Assembly (NCBI RefSeq): GCF_938028775.1
Contig: NZ_CALIZG010000008.1
Span: 124,001-188,000, forward strand
Direction of reading: 5' to 3'
Source: Mogibacterium diversum_A
GTDB taxonomy: Bacteria > Bacillota > Clostridia > Peptostreptococcales > Anaerovoracaceae
DNA: 64,000 bases
The notes beneath the pieces are model-generated. The model was not told where the DNA came from, did not search any database, and saw only the letters and a program-made list of their open reading frames with translations. This document shows positions 17,528-26,980 of the stretch, in pieces; the stretch's first letter is position 1, and the number at the start of each line of letters is the position of its first letter. Position numbers and translations under genes: made by a program.

Positions 17528-17565
17528 AAATACTTCCCACCCCAACTCGACAATTTTCGTGTTTC

Positions 17566-17793
17566 TTACTTGTGTGAATCTACGTACTCTACTAAATCCT
17601 TAACAGTCTCAAACTTTTCAGCTTCTTCATCTGGAATGTCTAGACCGAAAGCTTCCTCAACGCCAAGAATGATTTCTACAGCATCAAGCGAATCTGCTTC
17701 GAGATCTTTCATCAAGTTGGTGTCCATCTGAACCATATCAGCATCAACTCCAAGCTGCTCGACTACTATATCTCTTATTGTATCAAAAGTCAT
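17566..17793 (-). CDS. acpP: Acyl carrier protein (first copy)
   Basis: A 75-residue acyl carrier protein with the phosphopantetheine-attachment serine in EADSLDAVEII. It is acidic and helical, and of standard length. It carries growing acyl chains in fatty-acid synthesis. An AAAGGAGG ribosome binding site lies 8 nt before the ATG. This is one of two ACP genes in the window; the other heads the fab operon at 48 kb. This copy is placed just before rex rather than with fatty-acid genes, and its sequence is the more typical AcpP (IPDEEAEKFETVKDLVEYV). Confidence 0.93.
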   Translation of the reverse strand: MTFDTIRDIVVEQLGVDADMVQMDTNLMKDLEADSLDAVEIILGVEEAFGLDIPDEEAEKFETVKDLVEYVDSHK

Positions 17794-17993
17794 AGCTCTA
17801 ACCTCCTTTTGAAATTCAACGTTAATTATAAATTATACAATCAATTCTTGCAAGTTTTTTATCAATCATATGCATATTAATCACGATAAATGTAAATAAT
17901 TCCGTATATTTTTTCATATTTGTAGAGCTATAATTCGCGATTTAACAATTGATTTTATTTTTATAGTGAGGTATCCCCACATTATCAGAAAGA

Positions 17994-18026
17994 AAAGGCT
18001 GGGGTCATATCACGGCCCCATGCTTT
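17994..18026. terminator. Intrinsic terminator between adh and acpP
   Basis: AAAAG-GCTGGGGTC, a 7-nt loop and GGCCCCATGCTTTT form a hairpin with T-rich flanks on both strands. It lies about 60 bp after the alcohol dehydrogenase stop. The rest of the 294-bp gap is AT-rich promoter-like sequence for acpP. Confidence 0.75.
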
Positions 18027-18087
18027 TCTTCGATAAGACTCTTCCTTTTACATATTAAAAGAAATATTAGTAATGTATTAATGAGTT

Positions 18088-19305
18088 TTAAAAGTCTACC
18101 TCTGTATCGTAGTAGCAGGCCTTAAGTAGGTTTTCCATTTCTTCTTGATTAATTTTACGAGGGTTTGCACCGGTACAAGCATCGAGGATAGCATTTTTTG
18201 CAATCTCAGGTAATCTTGCTAGGAATACATCTTCTGGAACAAATCCTTGATCTGCTGGATAGCTATCTGCACCGTAATTTTTGATGCCGTGAGGTATATT
18301 TAAAGCGTTATTCATACCTCTCAGCCATTCAATCAGATTTTTAATCTTCTCATCTCTGCTCTCTCCACCTAACTTGAGTGTATCTGCAATTACAGCAAAT
18401 CTCTCCGCAGCCCTCTCATCCTTTGCATTGAATGCGATAACCTTTGGCAGGTACATTGCATTTGCAGCACCATGGATGATATGCGCACCATAATCGTCAA
18501 ATGCAGCTCCTGTCTTATGTGCCATAGAGTGTACTATACCGAGCAGTCCGCTTGAGAATGCAATTCCAGCTAGACACTGTGCATTATGCATAGCATCTCT
18601 CGCTTCCATATCTCCCTCATATGACGGAACTAGATTCTTCTGAATCATCTGTATAGCGTATAAAGCTGGTGCATCCGTGTAATCTGATGCGGCTAATGAT
18701 ACAAAGGCTTCTATCGCATGTGTAAGAGCATCCATTCCTGTGTGAGCTACAAGCTTCTGTGGCATCGTCTCTGCAAGATCTGGATCGACAATAGCTACAT
18801 CTGGTGTAATCTGAAAATCTGCGAGTGGATATTTGATACCCTTATCATAGTCAGTAATTACGGAAAAAGCAGTAACTTCTGTAGCCGTTCCCGATGTAGA
18901 GGATACTGCGCAAAAGTGCGCCTTCTTTCGAAGCTCAGGAAGACCAAACACCTTGCACATATCTTCAAATGTACATTCTGGGTACTCGTACTTAATCCAC
19001 ATAGCCTTCGCAGCGTCAATTGGAGAGCCTCCACCAATTGCAACAATCCAGTCAGGCTCAAATTCGAGCATCTTACGGGCACCATCCATCACTGTAGTTA
19101 CAGATGGATCTGACTCAATTCCCTCGATTAGAGCAACCTCCATACCCGCTTCCTCCAGATATTGCTGAGCCTTATCTAGGAAACCGAACCTCTTCATGCT
19201 TCCGCCACCAACGCAAATAACAGCCTTCTTACCTTTTAGCGATTTAAGTGCTTCCAGAGCACCCTTTCCATGATATAAATCCCTAGGATTTGTAAATCTC
19301 ATCAT
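18088..19305 (-). CDS. Iron-containing alcohol dehydrogenase
   Basis: A 405-residue group III alcohol dehydrogenase. The NAD(P)-binding GGGSPIDAAKAMW, the metal-binding DALTHAIEAFVS and the His-rich HSMAHKTGA are all present, as is a final metal-site His segment (HIIHGAANAMYLP). These enzymes interconvert alcohols and aldehydes with NAD(P)H in fermentation. The substrate may be ethanol, butanol or 1,3-propanediol; sequence alone does not decide. The ATG pair at 19305/19302 follows GAGGAGG. It is monocistronic. Rex, encoded just downstream, is a plausible regulator. Confidence 0.92.
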   Translation of the reverse strand: MMRFTNPRDLYHGKGALEALKSLKGKKAVICVGGGSMKRFGFLDKAQQYLEEAGMEVALIEGIESDPSVTTVMDGARKMLEFEPDWIVAIGGGSPIDAAKAMWIKYEYPECTFEDMCKVFGLPELRKKAHFCAVSSTSGTATEVTAFSVITDYDKGIKYPLADFQITPDVAIVDPDLAETMPQKLVAHTGMDALTHAIEAFVSLAASDYTDAPALYAIQMIQKNLVPSYEGDMEARDAMHNAQCLAGIAFSSGLLGIVHSMAHKTGAAFDDYGAHIIHGAANAMYLPKVIAFNAKDERAAERFAVIADTLKLGGESRDEKIKNLIEWLRGMNNALNIPHGIKNYGADSYPADQGFVPEDVFLARLPEIAKNAILDACTGANPRKINQEEMENLLKACYYDTEVDF

Positions 19306-19577
19306 CTCAAATACCTCCTCAGTAAAACTTACTATTTTGATACAATCTTAACGATATTGTCTCATGAAATCAATATTTGCTGCAAATTGTTATCACTGAT
19401 AGATTTGTCATATATTATAAATATTTTTTATGAAATTATAATTTTATTTCATTTAGATTAATCATTTTATTAAGTTAGGGTCTTACTATTTCCGCTGCAC
19501 TTTGCATCAGTTGTGCTATTAATCCGATTAGTATACTGGATAATCATCGTTCATGAAATTATAAACAGACATGGAAA
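19306..19577. other. AT-rich intergenic region upstream of adh
   Basis: No gene seen. It should hold the alcohol dehydrogenase promoter. It contains ATGAAAT (19430-19436) facing ATTTCAT (19446-19452) and a second copy of ATGAAATTATA at 19553. I found no clear Rex box (TTGTTAA-N4-TTAACAA type). Confidence 0.5.
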
Positions 19578-19600
19578 AAGGGCTGCCGACTGCAGCCCTT
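19578..19600 (-). terminator. Intrinsic terminator of the t6A/ABC-F operon
   Basis: AAGGGCTGC, a 5-nt loop and GCAGCCCTT, followed on the minus strand by a T-run. It lies 27 bp after the ABC-F stop codon. Confidence 0.88.
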
Positions 19601-19626
19601 CACACATTATTAAGATTATTCAACTA

Positions 19627-21540
19627 TCAGTCTTCCTGTAAGCTGAGCCATTCGTCGTAAATGCTCTCGAGTTCGGTCTTGTACTCATCAGCCTTGTCAC
19701 CAGCCTCCCTGAGATAGAACACATCAGAAGCATGTTCAGGCTTACACATTTCAGACTCGATATCATCAATCTTGGCCTCTATATCGTGAATAATCGCTTC
19801 TAATTCAGAGACCCTGCGAGATCTGCGCCTCTCTTCAGCTTCTCGTTCCTTCCTGCGTCTACGCTCTTCTTCAGCGCTTAGTTCATCATTTGTATTTTCA
19901 TCGTCACCAATATCGTTATCTTGCTTGTCAAACTCTGAACTTTTCTCGAGATAGTAATCAAACTTGCCTTTGTATTCCCTTATTCCTTCGTGTCTTAGCT
20001 CGAGGATTCTGTCGGGAATCTTACTGAGAAGATATCTGTCGTGAGATACGATGAGAACTGTCCCTTTGAATTCCATAATTGCCGCCTCAACAATTTCCTT
20101 TGACTCAATATCAAGATGATTGGTCGGTTCGTCGAAGATTAGGGTATTAGCCCCGGATAACATTAGCTTTAGAAGCGACAATCTCGCTTTTTCTCCGCCT
20201 GAAAGCGACGAGACGCTTTTGAATACATCGTCACCTCTAAATAGGAATCTACCGAGGATATTTCGCATTTCCGTGTCGGTATAGAGATGATATGCGTTTT
20301 TCATCTCACCTAATACAGTCTCGTTCTCATCAAGTAAAAGCTGCCCCTGGTCATAATAGCCAAAATCAACATTATATCCGATTTTTAAATATCCTTCATC
20401 TGCTTCTTCCTCGCCCATGATGATGCGCAGCAGGGTGGTTTTACCTACACCATTCTCTCCGATAAAACATATCTTCTCTCCACTTTTGATATCAAACTTG
20501 ACATCCTTAAAGAGCTGCTTCTCTCCAAAGCTCTTAGACAGCTCTTCTGTCATGATTACATCCTTACCACTCTGAAAGTCAGCATCAAATGATAGTTTCA
20601 GTTCGGCCTGCTTAAGTGACGGTCTATCCAGCACTTCTAAATGCGCAAGCCTCTTCTCTCTAGACTGTGCCCTCTTGACAAGATGTTCCGTATTATGCTG
20701 CTTAAATCTGCGGATTATTTCTTCCTGCCTAGCGATTTCTTTCTGTTGCTTTTCGTACTCTCGTCTCATCACCTCTTCGCGCTCACTACGCTTTACGAGG
20801 TATTCTGAGTAATTCCCGCGATAATCTACAAGGTGCGTCCCTCGCATATCAAATATGCGATTCACTATCCTATCCAAAAAATATCTGTCATGAGATACAA
20901 CGATTATCGTCCCTTTATAAGTCTTTAGGAATGACTCGAGCCAAGCAAGCATCTTAAGATCGAGATGATTAGTTGGTTCGTCAAGCATGAGGATATCTGG
21001 CTTTTGAAGCATCATACAAGCCAGTGCAAGTCTGGTTTTCTCACCGCCAGAAAGCATGCTTATCTCCTTATCGTGAGTATCTGCACCAAATCCCATACTC
21101 GCCAGTACACCGATTAGTTCGCTCTTGTATGAATATCCACCAATAGCTTTATACTCATCCATAAGGTGGGTATAGGCTTCTAGATCTTGATCAAATCTCG
21201 GATTATTCGTATCAGAGATTGCCTTCTCCAGGCTTGAAATCTCCGCTTCCATCTCATAAAAGTGCGTAAAAGTCTTCGCAGCTTCCTCGATAACTGTTCC
21301 TTCTGAGAAAAAGTGATCCTTCTGTTTGAGATACCCGACGACATACCCACTGCGGATAAAAACATCGCCGCTAGTCGGTTCATTCTCGCCTGCAATTATG
21401 CTTAGCAATGTGGTTTTTCCAGCTCCGTTCGGACCGACTATTCCAACTTTGTCTCCTTTATTTACAGAAAACGAAACATCCTCTATGATGATGTCAGTTC
21501 CGTACGACTTGCATATATCTTTTGCCGACATTACAAGCAT
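19627..21540 (-). CDS. ABC-F family ATPase, YdiF/Uup-like
   Basis: A 637-residue protein with two ABC nucleotide-binding domains and no membrane segments. The first has Walker A GPNGAGKTT, signature LSGGEKTRL and Walker B DILMLDEPTNH. The second has GENGVGKTT, LSGGEKARL and IFDEPTNH. Between them is the charged P-site tRNA interaction linker of ABC-F proteins, and a C-terminal coiled coil rich in Glu and Arg ends it. ABC-F proteins act on the ribosome, as translation factors or antibiotic protection proteins; this one looks housekeeping. The ATG at 21540 lies 2 bp after the tsaD stop. A longer frame into tsaD is not family sequence. Confidence 0.9.
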   Translation of the reverse strand: MLVMSAKDICKSYGTDIIIEDVSFSVNKGDKVGIVGPNGAGKTTLLSIIAGENEPTSGDVFIRSGYVVGYLKQKDHFFSEGTVIEEAAKTFTHFYEMEAEISSLEKAISDTNNPRFDQDLEAYTHLMDEYKAIGGYSYKSELIGVLASMGFGADTHDKEISMLSGGEKTRLALACMMLQKPDILMLDEPTNHLDLKMLAWLESFLKTYKGTIIVVSHDRYFLDRIVNRIFDMRGTHLVDYRGNYSEYLVKRSEREEVMRREYEKQQKEIARQEEIIRRFKQHNTEHLVKRAQSREKRLAHLEVLDRPSLKQAELKLSFDADFQSGKDVIMTEELSKSFGEKQLFKDVKFDIKSGEKICFIGENGVGKTTLLRIIMGEEEADEGYLKIGYNVDFGYYDQGQLLLDENETVLGEMKNAYHLYTDTEMRNILGRFLFRGDDVFKSVSSLSGGEKARLSLLKLMLSGANTLIFDEPTNHLDIESKEIVEAAIMEFKGTVLIVSHDRYLLSKIPDRILELRHEGIREYKGKFDYYLEKSSEFDKQDNDIGDDENTNDELSAEEERRRRKEREAEERRRSRRVSELEAIIHDIEAKIDDIESEMCKPEHASDVFYLREAGDKADEYKTELESIYDEWLSLQED

Positions 21541-21542
21541 AG

Positions 21543-22559
21543 TTAAAACTCCAGTCCGGGGCACGCATCTAATGACATGTCCGCGAACTCTCCTTTCTTC
21601 ATCTGATAGTATGCAGAGCAAGCGATCATCGCACCGTTGTCTGTGCATAGGATCTGAGCTGGCTTAAGAATCTCGATTCCAGCTGCTTCGCCCTTGCTCT
21701 CAAGCAATTCTCTAAGCCTGCTGTTAGCAGCAACGCCACCAGCCACTACGATTTTATTATTTCCATAAGAAGTAGCCGCGCTGATTGCCTTATCTGCAAT
21801 AACTTCCATAATTGCTTCTTGAAACGAAGCTGCCAAATCAGGTATATTTATATCTCTTTCTGCCTGTCTTTCACTATTTATGTAGTTTAGTACCTGCGTC
21901 TTGAGACCGCTAAAGCTGAAGTCATAGCTTCCATCATTGAGATACACCCTTTTAAATTTGATAGCATCTCTATCCCCTTCGCGAGCAGCTTTATCTATCT
22001 TTGGTCCACCTGGATATCCTAGTCCGACTACCCTAGCAACCTTATCCAAAGCTTCACCTGCAGCGTCATCTCTAGTCGCTCCAAGTATTTTACACTCGTT
22101 GTAATCATCGACTTTTATGATGTTGGTGTGTCCACCAGAGACCACGAGTCCAATGAACGGTGGCTCAAGCTCCTTATAGTCTAGATAGTTCGATGCGATA
22201 TGACCATGCATATGGTTTACCCCCACTAGCGGAATGTCGCGAGCCCACGCCATTGCCTTTGCCGTTGCCACTCCAACAAGTAGCGCACCAACCAGTCCTG
22301 GCCCATAAGTTACTCCTATGAGGTCTACCTTATCCATAGTAACTCCAGCTTCATCTAGCGCTTGCTCTATTACATCGTTGATATTCTCAAGGTGACGCCT
22401 CGAAGCAATTTCAGGTACTACACCACCAAACTTAGTGTGTATGTCAATCTGCGATGAAATGACATTTGCTAGAACCTCACGTCCGTCTGCAACTATGCCT
22501 ACTGCCGTCTCATCACAGCTCGATTCTATTCCCAGTGTAATATGCTTATTATTATGCAT
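21543..22559 (-). CDS. tsaD: tRNA t6A37 threonylcarbamoyltransferase TsaD
   Basis: A 338-residue ASKHA-fold enzyme that, with TsaB and TsaE, moves threonylcarbamoyl onto A37 of tRNAs reading ANN codons. The iron/zinc site HMHGH, the opening LGIESSCDETA and the phosphate loop SGGHTNI are visible. The ATG at 22559 is preferred; a GTG two codons upstream is possible and its region carries the same ribosome binding site. It overlaps the end of rimI and is followed at once by the ABC-F gene. All four genes tsaE-tsaB-rimI-tsaD are consecutive, a classic Firmicute order. Confidence 0.95.
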   Translation of the reverse strand: MHNNKHITLGIESSCDETAVGIVADGREVLANVISSQIDIHTKFGGVVPEIASRRHLENINDVIEQALDEAGVTMDKVDLIGVTYGPGLVGALLVGVATAKAMAWARDIPLVGVNHMHGHIASNYLDYKELEPPFIGLVVSGGHTNIIKVDDYNECKILGATRDDAAGEALDKVARVVGLGYPGGPKIDKAAREGDRDAIKFKRVYLNDGSYDFSFSGLKTQVLNYINSERQAERDINIPDLAASFQEAIMEVIADKAISAATSYGNNKIVVAGGVAANSRLRELLESKGEAAGIEILKPAQILCTDNGAMIACSAYYQMKKGEFADMSLDACPGLEF

Positions 22560-23034
22560 AACCACCTGTCTCCCTCTTCATAATCAGCGCATCCTCACCA
22601 TTATCTAGATAATACCCTGGACGCACTCCGCACTCATTAAATCCGTATTTTTTGTAAAGCTTTATCGCAGGCATGTTGCTAACTCTCACCTCGAGGTTTA
22701 TAGTTGCCACGCCACTTGTTGAAAGCATTTCAATCATAGCGAGCATAATCGCATCACCTATTCCCTTCCTTCTGAAGTCAACTCTCACTGCGATACTGTT
22801 AAGATCAGCTTCATCCAGAACTGTCCAAATATCAGCATATCCTGCAAATTCGCCTTCATACTCAGCCACAATCACGAACGCACTATCGTTTTCAAGTATA
22901 TCGTAGCTAAGTGCCTCCTTGCTCCATGGCATTGCAAACGTCTGCACATCAAGCTCATATATATCATCAAGATCTGAGGACTTTGCAATTCGGACTCTGA
23001 TCTTAGTCTTATCCCGATATGTTTCCATTATCAT
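22552..23034 (-). CDS. rimI: Ribosomal protein S18-alanine N-acetyltransferase-like RimI
   Basis: A 160-residue GNAT acetyltransferase. Strand-turn-helix motif A is VRVDFRRKGIGDAIMLAM, with the acetyl-CoA loop RRKGIG, and the C-terminal segment has LYKKYGFNECGVRPGYY as in RimI proteins. It acetylates the N-terminal alanine of ribosomal protein S18 in E. coli; the target here is inferred. The start overlaps the tsaB stop (ATGA) and the end overlaps tsaD, so translation of the set is coupled. Confidence 0.92.
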   Translation of the reverse strand: MIMETYRDKTKIRVRIAKSSDLDDIYELDVQTFAMPWSKEALSYDILENDSAFVIVAEYEGEFAGYADIWTVLDEADLNSIAVRVDFRRKGIGDAIMLAMIEMLSTSGVATINLEVRVSNMPAIKLYKKYGFNECGVRPGYYLDNGEDALIMKRETGGYA

Positions 23035-23771
23035 CTAAGCTTCCCTATCTTGCTACTGAGAGTACCGGATTCAAGTCTCATCTCAGCTTCACTCTTTCTC
23101 ATATAGTTAGGAAGAAGATAATCATAAGTGATTGTATTGTTACTGTTATATTTTTGAAGTGCTAGCCCAGCCACTGACGAAGCATCTTGATAGCGCCACT
23201 CCTCATCAGCTAATCTATATAATCCAGCTTCACGAATTTTATCTTCATATGCATCTATGCCATCACCAACAAAGATAATCTGCTTCTCCTCAGAATCGAT
23301 TTTATCAATCTCTTCCAAAAACTCATCTGTCATGTACTGCCTCTCACTAAGTACAGCATTATATCTGGCGCCATCTCTCTCAAAAAGTGCACCGTAGAGC
23401 TGTCCTCTCCTCGCATTGATGATAGGTGCGAAAAATCTTACTTCCTCACCCACATGAGCGTCAGCAAGAGCCGCCATTCCCTCTAGAGAAGATATCGAAA
23501 TACAAGGTATATTAAGCATCTCGGCGATTCCCCTCGCACTAGATACCCCAATTCTTATACCTGTAAACGAGCCTGGACCTATAGAAGCCGCCACTGCTTC
23601 GATGGAATTAGTTCCAATCCCTTCTGCCTTAAGGCATCCATCAGCAAGTAGCATGATATCCTTAAGGTGATTCATTTCTTCATGGGAGCTTTTTGATGAG
23701 ATTCTGCCATCTCCATCTATGAGTGCAGCTGAACCATATTTTCCTGTTGTCTCAATGCTTAGAATATACAT
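23031..23771 (-). CDS. tsaB: t6A biosynthesis scaffold protein TsaB
   Basis: A 246-residue ASKHA-fold partner of TsaD, needed for its activity. The opening is MYILSIETTGKYGSAALI, and the SIGPGSFTGIRIGVSSARG segment is diagnostic of TsaB. It lacks the metal-site HxxxH of TsaD. Its start overlaps the end of tsaE by 13 nt and its stop overlaps the rimI start, so the four genes form one tightly packed unit. Confidence 0.95.
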   Translation of the reverse strand: MYILSIETTGKYGSAALIDGDGRISSKSSHEEMNHLKDIMLLADGCLKAEGIGTNSIEAVAASIGPGSFTGIRIGVSSARGIAEMLNIPCISISSLEGMAALADAHVGEEVRFFAPIINARRGQLYGALFERDGARYNAVLSERQYMTDEFLEEIDKIDSEEKQIIFVGDGIDAYEDKIREAGLYRLADEEWRYQDASSVAGLALQKYNSNNTITYDYLLPNYMRKSEAEMRLESGTLSSKIGKLR

Positions 23772-24190
23772 CTATAAACTCGCTCCCCCTGTTTTTCACC
23801 ATACTCTATCAATATTACCTTTGCTTTCTCAGGTACAACATCCGCCACTATATCAGCCCACTCAATTATGCATACTCCATCAGAATAGAAATATTCATCA
23901 GCTCCGATATCGAGAAGTTCATCACCACTCGATAATCTATACACATCAAAATGGAAGAGCGGTATTATACCGCTCTTGTGTTCCTTAACAATATTGAAGG
24001 TTGGACTATCGATATTCTCAGTAACCCCAAGCCCCTTTGCGATATACTTCGTCAAAGTAGTCTTGCCAGTTCCAAGATCTCCAATAAGAGCCACAATATC
24101 GCCCGGCTCCAATGAGGAAGCCAATTTCATTCCAAACTCTTCAGTGTCATGCTCATTTTTTATATAAACAATCCGTTCCTGAACACCCAT
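23759..24190 (-). CDS. tsaE: t6A biosynthesis ATPase TsaE
   Basis: A 143-residue P-loop ATPase that resets the TsaB-TsaD complex. The Walker A segment is ALIGDLGTGKTTLTKYI, followed by the DSPTFNIVKEH switch region and FHFDVYRL. The length is normal. It starts 14 bp after the pepV stop codon and overlaps tsaB, so it heads the t6A block while still being in the longer minus-strand series. Confidence 0.95.
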   Translation of the reverse strand: MGVQERIVYIKNEHDTEEFGMKLASSLEPGDIVALIGDLGTGKTTLTKYIAKGLGVTENIDSPTFNIVKEHKSGIIPLFHFDVYRLSSGDELLDIGADEYFYSDGVCIIEWADIVADVVPEKAKVILIEYGEKQGERVYRCIF

Positions 24191-24204
24191 TTCTCTTCCT
24201 ATAC

Positions 24205-25632
24205 CTACTTACAACAAAGCTTATATATGGTCGAGGCATATATCTTTGCCATCTTGTCATACGAATCAAGAGAGATTCTCTCATCTGTCATATGCATGCA
24301 ATCATCTTCCCACGGAAAGAGTCCTCCGAATGCTAATACACCATCAAAGTGCTTAGCATATGTTCCGCCACCGATTACTACTGGTTCACTATCTAAATCT
24401 CCCGAGTAATCTCTATATGCTTCCATCAGAGTTTTTACAAACTCGTCTTCTGGATCAATATATATCGCTTTATCGTCTGTACCCTTTACTATGCCTTGAT
24501 TTGGTCCTAATACACTTTCAATACCTTTCATAACTGCTGAATTCTCATACGTTACGGGGACTCTAATGTTCATCTTCATAGTGGCAACTTCATCATTAAT
24601 ATCAATCGTTCCGACGTTTACGATTACCTTACCTGATTGATTATCTTCAAACTGACATTCTAAGCGTTCACCATTTAAATCAAATCCGATATGCTCATTA
24701 TAGAAATCGATAAACTCAGTTACCTCATCTCCAGAGAGGTCAAGCTTACCAAGGAATTCCATAAGAATGCTTATAGCATTGAGTCCTTTCTCTGGCATTG
24801 AGCCATGTGCCGAGGCTCCATGAGCCTCAACGGCTAATGATGTCCCAGTCTTTTTAGCGGTAACATCATACCCGCTCTCTTTACTATATGATTTAGCGAG
24901 TGCAATAATATCGTCATATCTTGCTCTCTCATCTGAAGCTATAACTGCTCTAGCATGCGCTGGAACTGCATTTGCTGCCAGTCCACCTTGAACCTTGCTC
25001 AGCACAATCCCTTCCTTCACTGTATGCTTCTTGAGCTTCTGCGCGATATCAAAGATAAGAATACCCTTCTCCCCATTAATAACAGGAAAATCAGCATCTG
25101 GGGTAATCCCAAAATCAGGCATCTTTGCCACTTCTCTATAATGGATCGCGCTTTCCTTGCCAGTCTCCTCATCGAGACCAGCGATCAGCTTAATTGTCTT
25201 CTTAGGTGTAATGCCTGCATCTTTAATTGCTTTCATAGCAAAAAGTGCAGCGATAACAGGTCCTTTATCGTCAGCTGTTCCTCGTCCATACATAAAACCA
25301 TCTTCAATCACAGGATTAAATGGTCCATACTTCCAATCATCAGCCACCGGAACTACATCGAGGTGTCCAACTATACCGAATGATTCTTCGCCTGGCTCTC
25401 CAGGAAAAACGATTTCTCCAACGTAATTATCATAGTTGTGGACCTCGAATCCCATGCTCTCACCAAGTTTAAGCAGCTCTGTAAGAGACTCCTGAACGCC
25501 CTTTCCAAACGGGTAAAGCTCCCCTTCAGGTGTTCTTACTGGTTCTGACTTTACACTGTCAATTCTTACTTGTTTTGCAAGCTCTTCAATCATTTCAGAA
25601 TTTGAATTTTCTAAGTACTCTATATAATTCAT
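24205..25632 (-). CDS. pepV: Dipeptidase PepV, M20 metallopeptidase
   Basis: A 475-residue dizinc dipeptidase that hydrolyses dipeptides in the cytoplasm. The first metal site is in VGHLDVVPV, the bridging aspartate in GRGTADDKGP, the catalytic and metal glutamates in LDEETGKES, and the last His in YAKHFDGVLAFG. The lid domain lies in between. The ATG at 25632 follows AGAGGT and gives the typical PepV opening MNYIEYLE; 13 codons of open frame upstream are not family sequence. It lies between the solute-binding lipoprotein gene and tsaE. Confidence 0.92.
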   Translation of the reverse strand: MNYIEYLENSNSEMIEELAKQVRIDSVKSEPVRTPEGELYPFGKGVQESLTELLKLGESMGFEVHNYDNYVGEIVFPGEPGEESFGIVGHLDVVPVADDWKYGPFNPVIEDGFMYGRGTADDKGPVIAALFAMKAIKDAGITPKKTIKLIAGLDEETGKESAIHYREVAKMPDFGITPDADFPVINGEKGILIFDIAQKLKKHTVKEGIVLSKVQGGLAANAVPAHARAVIASDERARYDDIIALAKSYSKESGYDVTAKKTGTSLAVEAHGASAHGSMPEKGLNAISILMEFLGKLDLSGDEVTEFIDFYNEHIGFDLNGERLECQFEDNQSGKVIVNVGTIDINDEVATMKMNIRVPVTYENSAVMKGIESVLGPNQGIVKGTDDKAIYIDPEDEFVKTLMEAYRDYSGDLDSEPVVIGGGTYAKHFDGVLAFGGLFPWEDDCMHMTDERISLDSYDKMAKIYASTIYKLCCK

Positions 25633-25702
25633 TCTACTACCTCTAACTGCAAAGTATATCACACTAAACATTACTTCAAATGCTTGATTATACTTGATTT
25701 AC

Positions 25703-26980
25703 TTACTTAATCTTTCCCATATTTTCCGCTGTGGTCTTGTCGTTAGTCACATACAGCGAAATAACCTTTCCAGACTTAATTGTTGATAGGTTTACTGATT
25801 TTATAGGATTTCCATATTCATCAAAAGTGAACACACCGGTCGCACCTCTGACATTTGATAATTCTGACAAAGCTTTTCGTATTTCGACTGGATTCTTAGA
25901 ATTTGCTCTATTGATAGCATTGATGGCCAGCAAATATGAATCATATCCAAGAGCGGCATTACTCGTTGGTTCGGAATCATTACCGTACTTCTTTGCATAC
26001 TCAATAATAAATCTCTGAGTCTCAGCCGTTACGGACTTTGTCGTCGTTTTTCCACCGCTGAACACGGAGTCCGACGGAAATACAACTTTAATCTTTGGAT
26101 GGCTCTTCATCATCGCTATAAAGTCTTCATTATTCCAGTTTGAGCTCCCTACAAATGTTATCTTCTTCTCTAGATTTTCTTTTTCTATTTCTGAAAAGAG
26201 CTTATCGGAATTCTCTGCGCCAAACGGTACAACCACAACATCTGCATCAGATTTCTTTATACTTTTAACTAGCTTTCCATAGTTTTCAAAATCGACATCA
26301 ACAGCCTTCTTGTAGACTATGGATGAAGCGCCGGAAGAGTCACCTGCTGAACTCTGCTCTAGCTCACTAATCTTGGAGTTGAAGCCTCTCTGCATGGCAG
26401 TGTTAGCACTATCATTCTTCATGGATATCGTTGCAATTTTTCTTGATCCAAGCACACTGTACACGTATTCGGCTAGACCTGCTCCGCGCTGTGATTCGGT
26501 AATAGATGCCCTGAAATAATACTTGTTGTTCTCCGTAATCAGCGGATTGACTGCAGACGGCGTAATAGTCGGAATCTTTGCTGCCTCAATATATGGTGAT
26601 GCAACCATAGAGTTTGCCTCACCGGCACTCCCAAGTATTACAGTTGGTTTCATCTTGATGAGGTTCTGTATCGCACCTTTTGCTGAATTGACATCAGACT
26701 GGTTATCGACTCTAACGAGTTTAATCTTAATTCCATTTACATTGCTATAAATAGAATTTGCGAGCTCAATTCCTCTGATTTCCTCTTCACCTTGTTCTTT
26801 AAATTCTCCAGAACTAGGTTCATATATACCGATGGTTATGGTGTTATCATCACCAACTACCTGCTTATCTACAAAAGTCTTTTTGAAATTGTCAAAGGTC
26901 GTGCATCCACCAAGTACACTAGCTATCATTATCAGTAATAACATGATGGATACCGCTTTAAGTTTCTTCTTATTACTCAA
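25703..26980 (-). CDS. Branched-chain amino acid-type ABC transporter substrate-binding lipoprotein
   Basis: A 425-residue lipoprotein. The signal peptide ends in a lipobox (ASVLGGC), so the mature protein would be anchored outside the membrane. The rest is a type I periplasmic-binding fold of the Leu/Ile/Val (LivJ) family: TITIGIYEPSSG, GIELANSIY, ILGSAGEANSMVASP. The substrate is not clear. No permease or ATPase partner genes are in the window, so it is an orphan here. The start at 26980 is a TTG overlapping the dusB end by 8 nt; no ATG would leave an intact signal peptide. Confidence 0.88.
   Translation of the reverse strand: MSNKKKLKAVSIMLLLIMIASVLGGCTTFDNFKKTFVDKQVVGDDNTITIGIYEPSSGEFKEQGEEEIRGIELANSIYSNVNGIKIKLVRVDNQSDVNSAKGAIQNLIKMKPTVILGSAGEANSMVASPYIEAAKIPTITPSAVNPLITENNKYYFRASITESQRGAGLAEYVYSVLGSRKIATISMKNDSANTAMQRGFNSKISELEQSSAGDSSGASSIVYKKAVDVDFENYGKLVKSIKKSDADVVVVPFGAENSDKLFSEIEKENLEKKITFVGSSNWNNEDFIAMMKSHPKIKVVFPSDSVFSGGKTTTKSVTAETQRFIIEYAKKYGNDSEPTSNAALGYDSYLLAINAINRANSKNPVEIRKALSELSNVRGATGVFTFDEYGNPIKSVNLSTIKSGKVISLYVTNDKTTAENMGKIK

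Noticed and set aside
16874..17545. TTG start at 17545 for rex
   Set aside because: It adds MGWEVF, not seen in Rex proteins, and the ATG at 17527 gives the normal 217 residues.
19306..19626. Rex-binding site upstream of the alcohol dehydrogenase
   Set aside because: I looked for TTGTTAA-N4-TTAACAA or close forms. Only ACAAT/ATTGT and ATGAAAT/ATTTCAT symmetries are present, which do not fit.
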